DNA of 64,000 nucleotides from an uncultured bacterium (GTDB taxonomy: Bacteria; Acidobacteriota; Aminicenantia; Aminicenantales; Saccharicenantaceae). The stretch spans positions 19,838 through 83,837 of the forward strand of contig CALEUG010000010.1 in the NCBI GenBank assembly GCA_937920515.1. Direction: 5' to 3'. Below, in pieces: positions 25,223 through 33,054 of the stretch (position 1 is its first letter; the number at the start of each line of letters is the position of its first letter). The position numbers were made by a program, and so were the translations under genes. The notes beneath the pieces were generated by a model. That model saw nothing but the letters and a program-made list of their open reading frames with translations. It did no database searches and was not told the DNA's origin.

Positions 25223-26995
25223 TCAGTAACCCAGGCCCTTCTTCAGGCGGTCGTATTCCTGCCAGATTTCGCAGGGCAGGTGCTGGCCGAATTTCTTTAG
25301 AAAGGCCTCGATGTCGGCCAGTTCCTCTTCCCATTCTTCCGGGTTGATCCGGAAAAGCTCCTCCAGGTTCTCTTCCGGCAGGTTCAAGCCGGTCAGGTCC
25401 AGGTCTTTCTTTTCCGGAACCAGGCCGAGAGGGGTTTCCTTAGCCCCGGCCCGGCCGTTGACCCTCTCTATTATCCATTTCAGGATCCGGATGTTCTCCC
25501 CGAAGCCAGGCCACAGGAATTCTCCCTTCTCGTTCCTCCGGAAGGCGTTGATAGAATAAATTCGCGGCGGCTGGCTCATCAGCCGGCCCATGTTGATCCA
25601 GTGGCGGAAGTAATCGCCCATGTTATAGCCGCAGAAGGGCAGCATGGCCATCGGGTCGCGGCGCAGGACCCCAACCTTGCCGGCGGCCGCGGCCGTGGTT
25701 TCCGAACCCATCCTGGCTCCCAGGAAGACCCCGTGTTCCCAGCTGAAGGACTCGGTGATCAGGGGAATAAGCCGGGTCCGCCGGCCTCCGAACAGAATGG
25801 CTGAGATGGGCACGCCCATCGGATTGTCATATTCCTTAGAAAGAGTCGGACAGTTATAGACGGACACGGTGAACCTGGAATTGGGATGGGCAGCGGGTGT
25901 CCCCTGGCCGGGCTTCCAGGGACGTCCCTGCCAGTCCAGCATATTTTCCGGCACCGGCCCGTCGAGGCCTTCCCACCAGGGCGACATGGTATCCAGGTCT
26001 AACCCGACGTTGGTGAAAAGAGTCGGATAGTAATTGGAGTTCCGCAGAGTGCGCATCATGTTGGGGTTGGTCTTCATGGATGTCCCCGGGGCCACTCCAA
26101 AAAACCCGAATTCCGGGTTGATGGCATACAGCCGCCCGTCCGGCCCGATGTTCAGCCAGGCGATGTCGTCGCCGATGGTCCAGATGCGGTACTCGGGCAG
26201 GGCTGACTCTAACATGGCAAAGTTGGTCTTGCCGCAGGCCGAGGGAAAGGCGCCGGCAATATAGGTTATGTTGCCATGTATGTCTTCCACCCCGATGATC
26301 ATCATGTGCTCGGCCAGCCAGCCGTACTTGCGGCCCATCCAGGAAGCGATGCGCAGGGAAAAGCATTTTTTCCCTAACAGGGCGTTCCCGCCGTAGCCCG
26401 AGCCGACACTCCAGACCAGGTTCTCTTCCGGGAAATGCATTATAAAACGCCTGTTGGGATCAAAATCGCCGACGGTGTGAATGCCCCTGACAAAATTCTC
26501 CGAGTTGCCAATCCTGTCTAAAACGTGTTTACCCAGCCTGGTCATAATCCTCATGCTGACGGCCACATAGGACACATCGGTAATCTGGATGCAGGCTTTG
26601 GCATAGGGTGAATCAGGGTGGCCCATCATGTACGGCAGGACATACATGGTCTTGCCGCGCATGGCCCCCCGGGAGAGCGCGGTCAGCTTTTTCCTGGCCT
26701 CTTCCGGGTGCATCCAGTTGTTATTGGGCCCGGTGGTATCCTTATCTGAATGGCAGACGAAGGTCAGATGTTCGGTCCGGGCCACGTCGGTCGGGTGGCT
26801 GCGGTGCAGGTATGCATTGGGCCAGAGTTTCTGGTTGAGCTCCAGGAAGATAGCGTGCTGTTCGATCTTTTCTTCCCGCAGACCAATTTCGATGATACGA
26901 TGGGCCTCTCCTTCCGAACCGTCGCACCAGTAAATGGTCTTGGGCTGAAGGAGTTCAGCCTGTTTTTCCACCCACTTTTCAACTGCTGTAGCCAT
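25223..26995 (-). CDS. pckG: Phosphoenolpyruvate carboxykinase (GTP)
   Basis: About 590 residues, the usual size of GTP-dependent PEPCK, which interconverts oxaloacetate + GTP and PEP + GDP + CO2 in gluconeogenesis or anaplerosis. Visible motifs: GSGYGGNALLGKKCFSLRIAS, the P-loop with its reactive Cys (FPSACGKTNFAMLE), the metal-binding IGDDIAWLN, and NPEFGFFGVAPGTS. The start at 26995 (MATAVEKWVEKQ) has GGAGG and AAGGA upstream and gives the family N-terminus; the frame is open 124 codons further upstream but that part is not PEPCK-like. Two regulator genes follow on the same strand after 75 bases. Confidence 0.94.
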   Translation of the reverse strand: MATAVEKWVEKQAELLQPKTIYWCDGSEGEAHRIIEIGLREEKIEQHAIFLELNQKLWPNAYLHRSHPTDVARTEHLTFVCHSDKDTTGPNNNWMHPEEARKKLTALSRGAMRGKTMYVLPYMMGHPDSPYAKACIQITDVSYVAVSMRIMTRLGKHVLDRIGNSENFVRGIHTVGDFDPNRRFIMHFPEENLVWSVGSGYGGNALLGKKCFSLRIASWMGRKYGWLAEHMMIIGVEDIHGNITYIAGAFPSACGKTNFAMLESALPEYRIWTIGDDIAWLNIGPDGRLYAINPEFGFFGVAPGTSMKTNPNMMRTLRNSNYYPTLFTNVGLDLDTMSPWWEGLDGPVPENMLDWQGRPWKPGQGTPAAHPNSRFTVSVYNCPTLSKEYDNPMGVPISAILFGGRRTRLIPLITESFSWEHGVFLGARMGSETTAAAAGKVGVLRRDPMAMLPFCGYNMGDYFRHWINMGRLMSQPPRIYSINAFRRNEKGEFLWPGFGENIRILKWIIERVNGRAGAKETPLGLVPEKKDLDLTGLNLPEENLEELFRINPEEWEEELADIEAFLKKFGQHLPCEIWQEYDRLKKGLGY

Positions 26996-27152
26996 ATCCT
27001 TTATCCTCCCCAAGAAATATCTGGAAATTCTAATAACACAGGGAGCGCGTTTTGTCAAAAGCGGTTTCCCCGGGTTTGGGCCTGGCCGGTTCGATAAAAG
27101 ACTTCTAAGACAGCTGGAGTTTATGTTAGAATCTATAATTGAGGAGGCTCCG

Positions 27153-27818
27153 ATGAGATCAAAAACGAGCATGGCCCTTTTATCATTGCTTCTGCTGGCC
27201 GGATGGGCTTTAATCTGGCCGGAAACGAGTTCCGGCCAGGAGACCGCGGTCATCAAGCTGCCTCCGCCGCAGCAGGAAGGCGGGAAACCGCTGATGGAAT
27301 GCCTGAAACTCAGACAGAGCCAGCGGGAATTCAGCCCGGATAAACTCTCACCCCGGGTTCTGTCCAATCTGCTCTGGGCAGCTTACGGAATAAACCGTCC
27401 GGATTCCGGGAAAAGAACCGCACCGTCTGCGGTCAACTGGCAGAATATCGACCTCTACCTGGCCACGGCCGACGGTCTCTTCCTTTATGAAGCCAGAGAC
27501 CACTCCCTCATCCAGGTTCTCAAAGAAGACATCAGGGGCCTGACCGGCACCCAGGATTTTGTCAAAATAGCCCCGGTCAATCTGGTCTATGTCGGTGATT
27601 ATGCCCGCATTCCACGCGGCTCGGACGAGGACAAGAGGTTCTACTCCGGCGCCCACGCCGCCTTTATTTCCCAGAACGTGTATTTGTTCTGCGCCTCCGA
27701 GGGACTGGCCACGGTGGTCAGGGCCCTTATCAACCGGGAAGAGCTGGCCCGGGTCATGAAGCTCCGACCGGAGCAGAAAATCATGCTGGCCCAGACGGTG
27801 GGCTACCCTAAGAAATAG
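27153..27818 (+). CDS. SagB/ThcOx-type nitroreductase-like protein, exported
   Basis: About 221 residues with an N-terminal export signal (MRSKTSMALLSLLLLAGWALIWP). The rest matches SagB-type FMN nitroreductase folds: LKLRQSQREFSPDKLSPRVLSNLLWAAYGINRPDSGKRTAPSAVNWQNIDLYLATADGLFLY, and a C-terminal GLATVVRALINREELARVMKLRPEQKIMLAQTVGYPK. It is shorter than SagB cyclodehydratase-associated oxidases and no RiPP genes are adjacent, so a stand-alone periplasmic oxidoreductase is more likely. ATG at 27153 is set by GAGGAGG five bases upstream. Confidence 0.82.
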   Translation: MRSKTSMALLSLLLLAGWALIWPETSSGQETAVIKLPPPQQEGGKPLMECLKLRQSQREFSPDKLSPRVLSNLLWAAYGINRPDSGKRTAPSAVNWQNIDLYLATADGLFLYEARDHSLIQVLKEDIRGLTGTQDFVKIAPVNLVYVGDYARIPRGSDEDKRFYSGAHAAFISQNVYLFCASEGLATVVRALINREELARVMKLRPEQKIMLAQTVGYPKK

Positions 27819-28201
27819 GGCCGGCCAGCTTAAATCAATTCAGGCTTATATTTTCAACCCGGAAAGGGCAGACATCTGAATTGTGGCCTGTCTTACCGAT
27901 TAAATGATGACCGGACCAACGAGCAGGTCTACCTCAACCCTGTGAGCGTCAGCCTGGTGTTGGAAAGTTCTCTGGCTCAGGCTACTAACTGAGGCATAAA
28001 GGATAGATTACGATGACCAGAGCGCGAACAAAACTTGACATAACTCATGGCCTTCTTTCAGCAATTTCCAGGGGCGAGTTAAAATGTGGAGAGCAGTTCA
28101 AGCATCCCGAATGGCTTCACGGAATTATCCCGGTCTGGCGAGCAGGAAAATCCATCGGGAGTGTTTAACCGATACCTGCCGATATTTTTCCGGCTAAAAA
28201 C
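27819..28201. other. Convergent intergenic region with coding-like fragments
   Basis: Between the ends of the nitroreductase (+) and GH127 (-) genes. A fragment around 27898-27980 reads LNDDRTNEQVYLNPVSVSLV, coding-like but without a start. Next comes a 51-codon frame (28013-28168) with its own ribosome-binding site, listed separately. No terminator hairpin was recognised. Confidence 0.4.
28013..28168 (+). CDS. Possible small protein, 51 residues
   Basis: ATG at 28013 preceded by AAAGGA nine bases upstream; the product begins MTRARTKLDITHGLLSAISR and continues with HPEWLHGIIPVWRAGKSIGS. It is basic, has no membrane segment or signal peptide, and is not recognised. It could equally be a gene fragment. 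Low confidence. Confidence 0.22.
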   Translation: MTRARTKLDITHGLLSAISRGELKCGEQFKHPEWLHGIIPVWRAGKSIGSV

Positions 28202-30193
28202 TCACTCCTTGCGGCGCAGCCAGACGGCCATTTCCCAGGCTCCGCGGTTGGCCCAGCCGAAGTAGGGAATCAGGAAAAGATTCTGTTTCCGGACTTCATT
28301 CCCCTTATCGTCAACCACCAGCCCGCTGCCGGTGATGACGGTCACCCCGCCCAGCAGGTCATTGCGGTACCACTGCTGAAAGCGGGTGGTGTCCGGAACG
28401 GCCAGGTTCAGGGCTGTCCCTCCGTTATCCCGCCCCTCGGCGCAAAAAACCACAGGACCCCGTTCTATGGCCACCCGGCCTCTATTCTCAGCCACTTCAG
28501 GATGGGCGACCACCCGCCTTACCGGCAGGGGAAAGAGAATTTCCACCACGTCGCCCCTGACCCATCTTCTCTTTATCCTGAGATAACCCCGGTCTATCTC
28601 CACCGGGATGACCTTGCGGTTCAGCCTGACCACCACCTGGCCGGCTTCCCCGTCAACATAGCGGTAAAGGTCGGAAGGGACCGGCCTTCCCTGGACCCAG
28701 CCGGGAATCCGCAGGCAGAGAACAAATTCCCGGACGCGGGCCGGGTTAACCCCGACCTTGACCAGTCCCAGCCAGGGATACTTTGTTTCCTGGATTATTT
28801 CCAGTTTTGTGTTCTGGAAATCAAACCGGGCCGTGGAATTTACATAAAGGTTGACAAAAACTTCCTGCCCGGAATGGGCATAGATGTACTGGGGAAAAGT
28901 GGCCAGAAAGCGGGCAGCGTTGGCCGGGCAGCAGGCCACTTCAAACCAGCTGCTTCTCTCATACTTTCCCCTGGAGGCCAGCGGATTCTGGTAGAAGAAA
29001 CGATCGCCAGACAACCCGACGCCCGACAGCAGCCCGTTGTAAATAACCCTTTCCAGAACGTCCACGTATCGGCCGTCGCCTTCCATCTGGAAAAGCCGCT
29101 GGTTCCAGAAGGCGTTGCCCACGGCGGCGCAGGTTTCGGCGTAGGCCTGCTCGTTGGGCAGGTAGTAGTTCGCCCCGAAGGCTTCGTATTCGCCGGTAGA
29201 ACCGATTCCGCCCGTCAGGTACATTTTCTGGCCAACCACATTTTCCCATAGTGCCCGGCTGGCCCTGGCATATTCGTGGTAACCTCCCAGGGCGGCCACG
29301 TCCAGCATACCGCAGTACATGTAGGTGGCCCGAACCGCATGGCCGACCGCTTCGGTTTGTTCCAGCACCGGCTTGTGGTTCTGCAGGTATTCTTCGGAAT
29401 TATAAATGTGGAAGGGTGAACTGGCTGGATAAACCTGGCCGCCGTGGTAGTGCCCACGTTCCTCCAGGAAGAACCTGGCCAGCTCCAGGTAATCTTTGTT
29501 CCCGGTAACCCGGTAGAGCTTGACCAGCCCGATTTCAATTTCCTGGTGACCGGGAAAACCCCGCCGCTTATCCGGGCCAAAAGTCCTCAGCAACAGGTCG
29601 GCACTTTTTATGGCCACTTCCAGAAGGTTTTTCTCTCCGGTTGCCTGGAAATAAGCCACGGCTGCCTCGTACAGGTGGCCCAGGTTATAAAGCTCGTGGC
29701 TCACCCGGAGATTAGACCATCTCTCCGCCCCGGAGCCGGGTGCCGGGTTTTTCGGGTCGATGGTCCTGGTGGTAAAAAGATAGCCGTCGGGCTCCTGGGC
29801 CCTGGCAATGATTTCCACCAGGTTATCTATCCGGCGTTTCAGCTCCGGGTCGGGATGAGTCTTCAGAGTGTAGGCCGCCGCTTCTATGGCTTTGTAGACA
29901 TCGGAATCGTTATACCTCTTTCCGGTATGCTTTCCTTTTTTCAGGCCGGCGGCAATCCGGAAATTATCCACCCGGCCGGTTTCTTCGTTCATCCGGAAGA
30001 GATAGGGTACGGTCACCAGACGGTTGGTTTCCATCCTGGGGGCCCAGAATTCATCGGTTACCTTAACTTCCCAGAAATTAACCGGCTGGATGGGATAATC
30101 ATTCTCCGCTACTTCCGGCGCCGAGGGCGGTTTTTCACAGGCTGTAAAAACCAAAATTGAAGACAGAAGATACACCATTGCTATCCTTTTCAT
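28202..30193 (-). CDS. GH127 beta-L-arabinofuranosidase-like lipoprotein
   Basis: About 663 residues. Lipoprotein signal MKRIAMVYLLSSILVFTAC (lipobox FTAC), then the (alpha/alpha)6 barrel and beta-sandwiches of GH127. Active-site features of the zinc-thiolate family are present: the Glu/Cys pair in AYAETCAAVGNAFW and the Cys-Cys pair in EVACCPANAARF, where the first Cys is the nucleophile. Other family blocks are PVNFWEVKVTDEFWAPRM and HELYNLGHLYEAAVAYF. It removes terminal beta-L-arabinofuranose or a similar sugar. The start at 30193 has GAGAGG upstream and yields the signal; a longer frame from 30220 does not. Last gene of the minus-strand arm of the arabinose locus; paralogue at 33055-35481. 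Confidence 0.88.
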   Translation of the reverse strand: MKRIAMVYLLSSILVFTACEKPPSAPEVAENDYPIQPVNFWEVKVTDEFWAPRMETNRLVTVPYLFRMNEETGRVDNFRIAAGLKKGKHTGKRYNDSDVYKAIEAAAYTLKTHPDPELKRRIDNLVEIIARAQEPDGYLFTTRTIDPKNPAPGSGAERWSNLRVSHELYNLGHLYEAAVAYFQATGEKNLLEVAIKSADLLLRTFGPDKRRGFPGHQEIEIGLVKLYRVTGNKDYLELARFFLEERGHYHGGQVYPASSPFHIYNSEEYLQNHKPVLEQTEAVGHAVRATYMYCGMLDVAALGGYHEYARASRALWENVVGQKMYLTGGIGSTGEYEAFGANYYLPNEQAYAETCAAVGNAFWNQRLFQMEGDGRYVDVLERVIYNGLLSGVGLSGDRFFYQNPLASRGKYERSSWFEVACCPANAARFLATFPQYIYAHSGQEVFVNLYVNSTARFDFQNTKLEIIQETKYPWLGLVKVGVNPARVREFVLCLRIPGWVQGRPVPSDLYRYVDGEAGQVVVRLNRKVIPVEIDRGYLRIKRRWVRGDVVEILFPLPVRRVVAHPEVAENRGRVAIERGPVVFCAEGRDNGGTALNLAVPDTTRFQQWYRNDLLGGVTVITGSGLVVDDKGNEVRKQNLFLIPYFGWANRGAWEMAVWLRRKE

Positions 30194-30299
30194 TTTTCCT
30201 CTCCAGGCCGATTTTACCACACCGGCTCTCAGAAAATATCTCAGACCGACCTGAATCCCGGCCGGCCCGATTTTATTTCCTGCTAATTTAGCAGGAATT

Positions 30300-32711
30300 T
30301 TATTTCAGGACATAAAGGGTGACACTCAGCGGGGGCAGGAGCAATCCTCCGGGGTTAAAACCCTCGCTGACCGCGGTGATTTCCACCTCGGGCTTCTGCC
30401 CGGGAACGTTTCTGGCTTTCTCCTGCGGCCCGGTGATTCTTAAAATTTTCTCTACAGCCTTCACCCGGAAACCGGCCAGGTTCAGTGAAAGTATCTGTTT
30501 TTCGGCTGTGGGGTTGACCACGGCCAGGGTCAGGGTTTTCCCATCTTCTTTCCAGGCCGCCATGACATCAAGAGGTTCAGGCCGGCCGGTTATCTTAACC
30601 GGGGTCGTCCCGAACTCCTGGCGATAAAGCTTCAGCACCAGGCCGGTCGTGTCAAAAACCGCTTCGGTTTTTGAGGTCTTGATGGCCCCGATGACGTTAA
30701 CCGTCTGGGCATAGTTAGCCATGTAGATGAGGTCAGCCTGGCGGTAATACTCGTGCAGCCCGGCGGCTATTCCCAGGGCGTCTTTCAGGAAATACTGGGT
30801 GCCCAGCTCGCCGTAAACATATGGCCCATACCAGTAGTTCCACTCGTCCAGGGCTATCCTTATGTCTTTATCCTTTAATTCCGGAATGGTTTTTCGGTAC
30901 TGGCGGTGAGCCCCGGCAATTCTTCTTATTGCCCGGGGCACCTGGTAGACATGACTCAGAAGGCCCGGGCGTTCGCCCACGTAAAAATGTTCGCTGATGT
31001 AATCCATGTGGTCGGCACAGGCTTTTAGCATGCCGCGGCTCCAGTCGCCAACGGCACCTACGGCGATCAGTTTGATGTTCGGGTCCTTAGCCTTCATGGC
31101 TTCGGCCAGTCGGTTGTGCTTTCTGACATAATCCGAAAGCGGCATGTGCCCTAACTGCCAGTCGCCGTACATCTCGTTACCTATGGACCAGAAGCGGCAG
31201 CCGAAGGGCTCGGGATGTCCGTTCCGGGCCCTGAGCCGGCCCATCGGGGTGTCAGCAGAGCCATTGACATATTCCACTTCCTCGGCGGCCATGGTTTCAT
31301 TGCCCTGGCCGCTGTTAACCGCTATATAAGGTTCGGCCCCCACCAGCCGGCAGAAAGCCATGAATTCGTGAAGCCCGACATCATTATGTTCTATTCCCTG
31401 CCAGGCCGGGTTCTTGCGGGGAGGCCGGCGGTCGGGGTCGCCAATTCCATCTCTCCAGTCATAACCAGAAACAAAATTGCCGCCGGGCCAGCGGTAAACC
31501 GGGGAATTAAGCTCCCGCAGGATTTTTATCACCTCGGGCCGGAAGCCTTCCAGGTTATCGGCCGGCATCAGGGAGACGGCGGCCACCCGAAAGGCTTCGC
31601 TGCCGTGGCTTACAATTTCCAGGCGCCCGTTCTCCGTGTCGGCCCCGGCCGTGAAATTGAAATAGTATTTCTTAAAATCCGGGCCAATTTCTTCAATTCT
31701 GAAAACCTCACCTTTCCCTTCCCCCCAGGCCAGCCTGACTTCAATCGGCAGAACACCCGGGTCGCCGGCCAGAACGATGCGCCCGTCATATTTTCTCCCT
31801 TTTTGCAGAGCAAGCTCTTCTTGATAAATCCCGGCCTCCCGGCCGTCGCCCTTGAGCCGGATTTCAGGCACCGGGACTGTGGCATAGGTCAGGAGCGGGT
31901 TCATGTGGACCGAGTGCGGCTCCCCGGCAACCTTCCAGGGAGAACCTTGACTTCCGACCGCATTAAAGAATTTCCTGTCTTCCAGCATTTCGGCCCAGAC
32001 CCCCTGGTAGATGCATCGCCCGAGATGCTCGATAAACTGACCATAAATATAAGGAGAAACAGGTGTTAATTTCCGGGCAGGATGAACAGTTGCTTGCGGC
32101 CTGAGCTTCCTGGCCGAAAGCAATTCCAGGCTCAGGTCATCAAACCAGGCCTGCCCGGTTACCTTGCCCCAGCCGCCGAACAGGCAGTTTATCTGCAGGA
32201 CATCATCGAGCTCCGTTTCTATGACCATTTCCAGGCGGGTCCAGTCGTTGGTGCCGGTAAGGGCTCTGGTCTGGAATTTTTCCAGGCCGTGAACATTAAA
32301 AAGAACTCCTTTTCCGCCCTGAGACTGGATATCCTCGGTTTTGACCCAGCCGCTAAAGCGGTAACGGGCAAAGGGCAGAACCCTGACCTGTGTTGACCAG
32401 GAAGCATCCGCTCCCTTCTCCGAGCTGATTTTGAGACTGAAAGAACCGGTCCTGGCAATTTTATCCACTTCAAAAGAAGCTTCCCGCTGGTAGGTGGCCG
32501 GCCTCCAGCCCTGCGGCCTTCCGTCCTTCACCTCTTCGAAGGATGGGTTGGGAAGCAGTTGCCGGCCCCGGTCAGCAGCCGGAGCCAGCCAGGCCAGTGA
32601 AACGAGCAGGGCCAGGCCGGATAATATCAAGACAGGCCAGCGATAACCCATCGATCCCCGAGAAGAAAGCCGGGGTCTTCTATTTTCGCTTAAATAAAAG
32701 CTGGTTTTCAT
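30300..32711 (-). CDS. GH51 alpha-L-arabinofuranosidase with N-terminal carbohydrate-binding domain
   Basis: 803 residues: membrane/export segment about 25-45 (PVLILSGLALLVSLAWLAPA), a CenC-like CBM (about 52-195; LLPNPSFEEVKDGRPQGWRP ... QAWFDDLSLELL), then the GH51 barrel and C-terminal sandwich. The acid/base Glu is in FWSIGNEMYGDW and the nucleophile Glu in IALDEWNYWYGPY; PVYRWPGGNFVSGYDWRDGIG is also diagnostic. The enzyme removes alpha-1,2/1,3/1,5-linked L-arabinofuranose from arabinan or arabinoxylan; export suggests action in the periplasm or at the surface. ATG at 32711 has GAGGAGGAGAGG immediately upstream. It lies between two GH127 genes. Confidence 0.93.
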   Translation of the reverse strand: MKTSFYLSENRRPRLSSRGSMGYRWPVLILSGLALLVSLAWLAPAADRGRQLLPNPSFEEVKDGRPQGWRPATYQREASFEVDKIARTGSFSLKISSEKGADASWSTQVRVLPFARYRFSGWVKTEDIQSQGGKGVLFNVHGLEKFQTRALTGTNDWTRLEMVIETELDDVLQINCLFGGWGKVTGQAWFDDLSLELLSARKLRPQATVHPARKLTPVSPYIYGQFIEHLGRCIYQGVWAEMLEDRKFFNAVGSQGSPWKVAGEPHSVHMNPLLTYATVPVPEIRLKGDGREAGIYQEELALQKGRKYDGRIVLAGDPGVLPIEVRLAWGEGKGEVFRIEEIGPDFKKYYFNFTAGADTENGRLEIVSHGSEAFRVAAVSLMPADNLEGFRPEVIKILRELNSPVYRWPGGNFVSGYDWRDGIGDPDRRPPRKNPAWQGIEHNDVGLHEFMAFCRLVGAEPYIAVNSGQGNETMAAEEVEYVNGSADTPMGRLRARNGHPEPFGCRFWSIGNEMYGDWQLGHMPLSDYVRKHNRLAEAMKAKDPNIKLIAVGAVGDWSRGMLKACADHMDYISEHFYVGERPGLLSHVYQVPRAIRRIAGAHRQYRKTIPELKDKDIRIALDEWNYWYGPYVYGELGTQYFLKDALGIAAGLHEYYRQADLIYMANYAQTVNVIGAIKTSKTEAVFDTTGLVLKLYRQEFGTTPVKITGRPEPLDVMAAWKEDGKTLTLAVVNPTAEKQILSLNLAGFRVKAVEKILRITGPQEKARNVPGQKPEVEITAVSEGFNPGGLLLPPLSVTLYVLK

Positions 32712-33054
32712 CCTCTCCTCCTCAGAAAATTGCCGGACCCTCTAATTTTGTTCTTCGAGCCAGCCCTTATTTTCAATCCTCAATCATCCGGTAAAACCAG
32801 AGGCCAGACGCGGGCAATCCCTTAATTCTCTTTTTATAACCTGGCCATTTCAGTCGTTTTCTCCACCTTCGCTTCATCCGGCATCACCGGATGCTACCCG
32901 GAAAGAGGCATTAAGGGCTAATGTTCCGTTAAATTCAACTCAGATTCTTTTTTCCTTCTGGCTTCTTCTCCAGATTCAAGCTTCAGCCCCTTTTCCAGGG
33001 CTGCCATCGGCCAGGATAAAACCTCCTGTTATTTTTCGCAGTCGAGCCGAAAGC
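32712..33054. other. Intergenic gap in the arabinose locus
   Basis: 340 bases between the second GH127 gene's end and the GH51 start. Contains a small inverted pair CATCCGG (32875-32881)/CCGGATG (32887-32893) with no T-run. No gene seen. Confidence 0.5.

Noticed and set aside
32875..32893. CATCCGG/CCGGATG inverted pair as a terminator
   Set aside because: The stem is only seven pairs and no T-run follows on either strand.
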